From the NCBI RefSeq assembly GCF_003533305.1, contig NZ_DOEH01000013.1, positions 32,696-96,695 of the forward strand: 64,000 bases of DNA. The letters are read 5' to 3'. Position 1 is the first letter of the stretch. Each line of letters opens with the position of its first letter. The stretch is from Providencia sp. GTDB lineage: Bacteria; Pseudomonadota; Gammaproteobacteria; Enterobacterales; Enterobacteriaceae. The notes under the pieces are model-generated. The model ran no database searches and was not told the DNA's origin. It saw only the letters and a program-made list of their open reading frames with translations. Both the position numbers and the translations under genes were made by a program. Positions 57,220-64,000 of the stretch are shown one piece after another.

Positions 57220-58605
57220 CTAGAGCCAGAAGAACCATGCAAATAGTGAGATAACAATGATACAGGCAACATTTAATACCGCACCGACTCGTACCATCTC
57301 AATTTGCCTTATATAACCAGACCCAAAAACAATTGCATTTGGTGGTGTCGCTACAGGCAACATAAAGGCACAAGAAGCACCAATACCAATGATCATTGTC
57401 AATACGATTACAGGCATACCTAATGCTTCTGCAACTGTTGCAAAAATAGGTACCAATAATGCCGCACTTGCTGTATTACTTGTAAATTCAGTTAATATAA
57501 TAATGAAGGTCGTAACAGCTAAAATAATAATAAACCAGTGGCTCTCACCAAAAGTTAATTGCATCCAGTCGGCCATAATCTTACTGGCTCCTGAAGTACT
57601 TAAAATTGCACTCAAAGTTAAACCACCACCGAATAGCATTAATACGCCCCATTCAGTATTTTTTTGAATTTGAGACCAAGTCGCAACGCCTGTTATAGCG
57701 ATTAAAATTGCCGCACTCATTGCAATAATTGTATCTAAATCTTTAATGCCACCGAGTGCTTCACTAATAAAAGTACTCGTAATCCAACAAACTACTGCTA
57801 ATAAGAAGATAGTCATTGCAGTGATGCGTTTACCGTTCCATTCAACCTGTTCTAATTCTATTTCAAAGCGGTGTTTAAGATTTGGACGTAACATCATATA
57901 CATCAAAGCAAACATCATGGGTAACAACACTACCATGATTGGAATACCGTATTTCATCCATGATAGAAAATCTAAACCTAACGCCGCAGCGGCGATTGCA
58001 TTTGGAGGGCTACCTACAATCGTTCCTAAACCACCGATACTGGCACTATATGCCACGCCCAATAATACGAACACAAAAGTATTACGTTCATGGCGAACAT
58101 CGAGGTTAGATAAAATACCAAGCACTAAAGGTAACATCATCGCTGCCGTTGCAGTATTACTAATCCACATTGATAACAGTGCCGTTACGCCAAACAGCAG
58201 CAAAACAGCAACAGAAAGTCGTCCACGAGCAGCCATCAGTAATCGATTGGCAATCAATCTATCTAAGCCTTGAATATGCAAAGCGGTTGCCAATGCAAAT
58301 CCACCGAAAAATAAGAAAATGATCGGATTTGCAAAAGATTTAAGCGCATCACCAGTATTCATTAGCCCTAAACCAACTGCTAAAATTGGAATACATAGAG
58401 CAGTTATCGTAACGTGAATCGCCTCAGTTAACCAAAGGACTCCCACAAAAACCATCATTGCCAAGCCTGCATTGGCTTTATCGTCAAAAGGTAAATATTT
58501 CAAAAGTAAAATTAATATTACTATATCAACAGCTAAGATAATCCATCCCCTTTTATTTGGTGGGGTAGGTCCTACTGCTGGTGTCAAGGATTCAGAAGCG
58601 TCCAT
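57220..58605 (-). CDS. DASS (SLC13) family anion:sodium symporter
   Basis: This roughly 461-residue transporter (VcINDY 462) has two SNT motifs, SNTATAAMM and TSNTASAALLVPI, which bind Na+ and carboxylate. GSPPNAIA and PVATPPNAIVFGSG are also present. Members import succinate, citrate or similar dicarboxylates. The start at 58605 has GGAG upstream; 58629 adds eight residues. I do not assign a substrate. Confidence 0.9.
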   Translation of the reverse strand: MDASESLTPAVGPTPPNKRGWIILAVDIVILILLLKYLPFDDKANAGLAMMVFVGVLWLTEAIHVTITALCIPILAVGLGLMNTGDALKSFANPIIFLFFGGFALATALHIQGLDRLIANRLLMAARGRLSVAVLLLFGVTALLSMWISNTATAAMMLPLVLGILSNLDVRHERNTFVFVLLGVAYSASIGGLGTIVGSPPNAIAAAALGLDFLSWMKYGIPIMVVLLPMMFALMYMMLRPNLKHRFEIELEQVEWNGKRITAMTIFLLAVVCWITSTFISEALGGIKDLDTIIAMSAAILIAITGVATWSQIQKNTEWGVLMLFGGGLTLSAILSTSGASKIMADWMQLTFGESHWFIIILAVTTFIIILTEFTSNTASAALLVPIFATVAEALGMPVIVLTMIIGIGASCAFMLPVATPPNAIVFGSGYIRQIEMVRVGAVLNVACIIVISLFAWFFWL

Positions 58606-58629
58606 ATAAACTCCGTAGCTCGGAAGCAA

Positions 58630-58836
58630 ATTAGTTTCGAGTATTATTGTTAAAATTTATTTACGAGACGTGGAATATAGAGTTAATTGAATGGGATGAA
58701 AATGTGGATAGTCCAAAAATGAGACCTATACCGCGCAATTAAACTGTTTTTTAGTTTAAAAGATAAAAAACAATCTACTTTGTCGACAAATTAACAGATT
58801 ATTTAACTGGTTTCTTTGACTTTCTATTGAATAAAA
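58630..58836. other. Gap between the DASS gene and the eno terminator
   Basis: This stretch must carry the DASS promoter. It is AT-rich, and I find no open frame, repeat or clear operator in it. Confidence 0.4.
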
Positions 58837-58860
58837 AATGGGAAGCCTAAGCTTCCCATT
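58837..58860 (-). terminator. Rho-independent terminator of eno
   Basis: The stem AATGGGAAGC/GCTTCCCATT with a four-base loop lies 28 bases after eno and is followed on the minus strand by a T-run (TTTTTTAT). Confidence 0.92.
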
Positions 58861-58887
58861 AAAGATATTTGCTAAGCAAAATTTAAA

Positions 58888-62230
<3,343 letters not shown>

Positions 62231-62270
62231 GCGCAGCCAACAACGCTGTAGTGCGAAATATGACGAGCCA
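62231..62270 (+). repeat. Dispersed intergenic repeat, copy 5
   Basis: GCAGCCAACAACGCTGTAGT followed by GCGAAATATGACGAG matches copies 1-4. It ends directly against the mazG stop codon, just as copy 4 ends against recR. Confidence 0.8.
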
Positions 62271-63065
62271 CTATTCTTGACGCTTAATAGAAACCCACAA
62301 AGCCTCCATCTCATCAAGTGTAGCACTTTCTGTTGATTTGCCACTTTCTGCTAAACGTTCTTCGATTTGTCTAAAACGGTTCTCAAATTTCTGACAAGCT
62401 TTTTGCAGTGCCATTTCCGGTTTATGACCTAAATGACGAGAAAGATTAACTGTAGCAAACAATAAATCACCTAATTCTTCTTCAAGGCGTTGTTCATTGA
62501 TAACCACTTGCGTCGCCTCTTCCATCACTTCTTCAAGTTCTTCATGTACTTTGCCAACAACTGGACCTAAAGTATCCCAATCAAAACCAACGGATGCGCA
62601 ACGTTTTTGAATTTTATAAGCTTTCATTAACGCAGGTAATGCACTCGGAATATCATCAAGCACGGAAAATTGTTCTTTTTCTGCTCGTTCCTTCGCTTTA
62701 CGCTTTTCCCAACCCGCGATAACTTCACTACTACTCAGCCGATTTTCAGCATCAAATATATGTGGATGGCGACGTTCTAGCTTGTCACTCACCGCTTGGC
62801 AAATATCATCAAAATCAAACAAAGACTGCTCTTTAGCCATTTGAGCATAAAATACGACCTGAAATAACAAGTCTCCTAGCTCACCTTTTAAGTCACTAAA
62901 ATCTTCGCGTTCAATTGCATCTAGCACTTCATAAGTTTCTTCTAACGTATAAGGTGCTATGGTTTTAAACGTTTGCACTTTATCCCACGGGCAGCCATCC
63001 TGCGGGTCACGCAACTTATTCATAATATTTAATAATCTTTCAATTTGTAGTTTTCCCTGACTCAT
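62271..63065 (-). CDS. mazG: Nucleoside triphosphate pyrophosphohydrolase MazG
   Basis: This 264-residue enzyme (E. coli 263) has two MazG folds, each with the EExxE-type metal site (ETYEVLDAIEREDFSDLKGE and EELEEVMEEA with GDLLF). It cleaves NTPs and dNTPs to monophosphates and helps lower ppGpp. The dispersed repeat ends right at its stop. The order mazG-pyrG-eno is conserved. Confidence 0.95.
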   Translation of the reverse strand: MSQGKLQIERLLNIMNKLRDPQDGCPWDKVQTFKTIAPYTLEETYEVLDAIEREDFSDLKGELGDLLFQVVFYAQMAKEQSLFDFDDICQAVSDKLERRHPHIFDAENRLSSSEVIAGWEKRKAKERAEKEQFSVLDDIPSALPALMKAYKIQKRCASVGFDWDTLGPVVGKVHEELEEVMEEATQVVINEQRLEEELGDLLFATVNLSRHLGHKPEMALQKACQKFENRFRQIEERLAESGKSTESATLDEMEALWVSIKRQE

Positions 63066-63277
63066 TTTACTAACCTTTGTTTTGCTTAATTACATAAACC
63101 GCTATTTTTATATCAAATGAATAGCAAGTGGAATTTTATTTATTAAACCTTAAATTAACCATTTATTACAATAAGTTAATTATTCCAGTCATATGAAAAT
63201 TTAGGACTAACTTTTCTATATCCAGACTAAAATTTCGCTAATATTTTAGTCATTAAACAGATGGAAAGGTTTCAAGT

Positions 63278-64000
63278 ATGACAACGGATTACCATAACAC
63301 ACCCCATGACTCTGCATTTAAAGGCTTTATGTCTAAAGTGGGAAATGCGCGAGATTTTTTTGATATTCATTTACCTAAAAATATTAAACAATTATGTGAT
63401 TTTAATACATTACAACTTACCAATTCATCGTTTATTGACCATAAGCTACGTTCTCGTTTATCGGATGTTCTGTATTCTATCGAGACTCATTATGGCGACG
63501 GTTATATTTATGTTCTTGTAGAGCACCAATCTGTACCAGATAAACTAATGACATGGCGTCTCATGCATTATGCCTTTCTTGCTATGAGCCAACATTTGCA
63601 ACAAGGCCATAAAACATTGCCTTTTGTTGTTCCAATGTTGTTCTATAATGGAAAAATCACGCCTTATCCCTATTCACAAATGTGGACCCATTGTTTCCAA
63701 TTTCCAGAATTAGCTAATGAACTTTATTTTAACCCTTTACCTTTGATTGATATTACTGTTATTGATGATAATGAACTACTGAAACACCGTAAGATAGCCG
63801 TGATGGAGCTTGCCATGAAACATAAAGATTTGCGGGATGATGTTAATCAGATAATCGCTAATCTAGCCCAAGCAATAAATCAAGACTATAATGATGAAGA
63901 TGACATCGATAAAATATTCTATTACTGGTTTTATACAATTGATTCGCATAGCTTTACTCAAATTATAAAACAGCTAACAAATCAAATTCACAACCATCAA
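63278..64000 (+). CDS. Rpn-family recombination-promoting nuclease / transposase_31 protein, partial
   Basis: The frame begins at 63278 with AAAGG upstream and stays open to the window end (241 codons, no stop). It matches E. coli RpnA: HDSAFKGFMSKVGNARDFFDIHLP at the start, then the nuclease core with SDVLYSIET, GYIYVLVEHQS and RLMHYAF, and VPMLFYNGK. The Asp, Glu and Gln of these blocks fit the PD-(D/E)XK active site. Rpn proteins are DNA nucleases that promote RecA-independent recombination. The C terminus is not seen, so intactness is unknown. Confidence 0.9.
   Translation, partial: MTTDYHNTPHDSAFKGFMSKVGNARDFFDIHLPKNIKQLCDFNTLQLTNSSFIDHKLRSRLSDVLYSIETHYGDGYIYVLVEHQSVPDKLMTWRLMHYAFLAMSQHLQQGHKTLPFVVPMLFYNGKITPYPYSQMWTHCFQFPELANELYFNPLPLIDITVIDDNELLKHRKIAVMELAMKHKDLRDDVNQIIANLAQAINQDYNDEDDIDKIFYYWFYTIDSHSFTQIIKQLTNQIHNHQ

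Overview
The window looks like chromosomal DNA of an enterobacterium of the Morganellaceae, most likely Providencia. The basis is moderately AT-rich DNA, protein sequences close to but distinct from Escherichia coli, and E. coli-like gene order in long blocks. The species is not determined. About 48 protein genes are supported. No rRNA, tRNA, CRISPR array or intact insertion sequence was seen.

Layout. (1) 0-9 kb: a phytase-like secreted protein, then the conserved block ybbP-ybbA / tesA-ybbO-cnoX-qmcA-ybbJ / cueR. (2) 9-15 kb, accessory: where E. coli carries copA there is only a short gene for the two copper-binding domains of CopA, behind an almost textbook CueR promoter. Next is a five-gene operon on the minus strand (PTS IIC, glycosylasparaginase, M17 aminopeptidase, PTS IIB, PTS IIA), then a catalytically eroded IS481-type transposase that could have become a regulator. 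(3) 15-22 kb: ybaP, ybaK, ushA, fsr and ybaL, as in E. coli. (4) 22-29 kb, accessory: a catabolic island between ybaL and gsk with a DUF1937 protein, a DeoR/GlpR-like repressor, two FAD oxidoreductases, a divergent glycerol-kinase-like enzyme and an EutH-like transporter, with a perfect CRP site in the divergent region. (5) 29-50 kb: gsk, a Wzz-type chain-length protein, hemH, adk, htpG, recR-ybaB-dnaX (with the frameshift signal for the gamma subunit), apt, priC-rsmS, mscK, a DsrE protein, acrR and acrAB. (6) 50-57 kb, accessory and very AT-rich: a 2027-residue toxin with an Arg-Cys/His/Asp protease-like motif and a TcdA/TcdB-type hydrophobic pore region, divergent from an orphan 311-residue TPS (haemagglutinin secretion) domain. 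(7) 57-64 kb: a DASS-family transporter, eno, pyrG, mazG and the start of an Rpn nuclease gene that runs off the window.

How the genes work together. The core blocks cover nucleotide salvage (ushA, gsk, adk, apt), DNA repair and replication (recR, ybaB, dnaX, priC), envelope stress and efflux (acrRAB, mscK, ybaL) and the enolase/CTP synthase block. The accessory operons look like catabolic acquisitions. One could take up an N-glycan remnant such as GlcNAc-Asn through a PTS, cleave it and trim the peptide. The other could import a small alcohol or amino alcohol, phosphorylate it and oxidise it through flavin and iron-sulfur proteins. These substrates are inferences.

A roughly 40-bp dispersed repeat with a conserved ATGACGAG-like end recurs through the window, in almost every case within about 25 bp of a start or stop codon. 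One copy carries a long hairpin.
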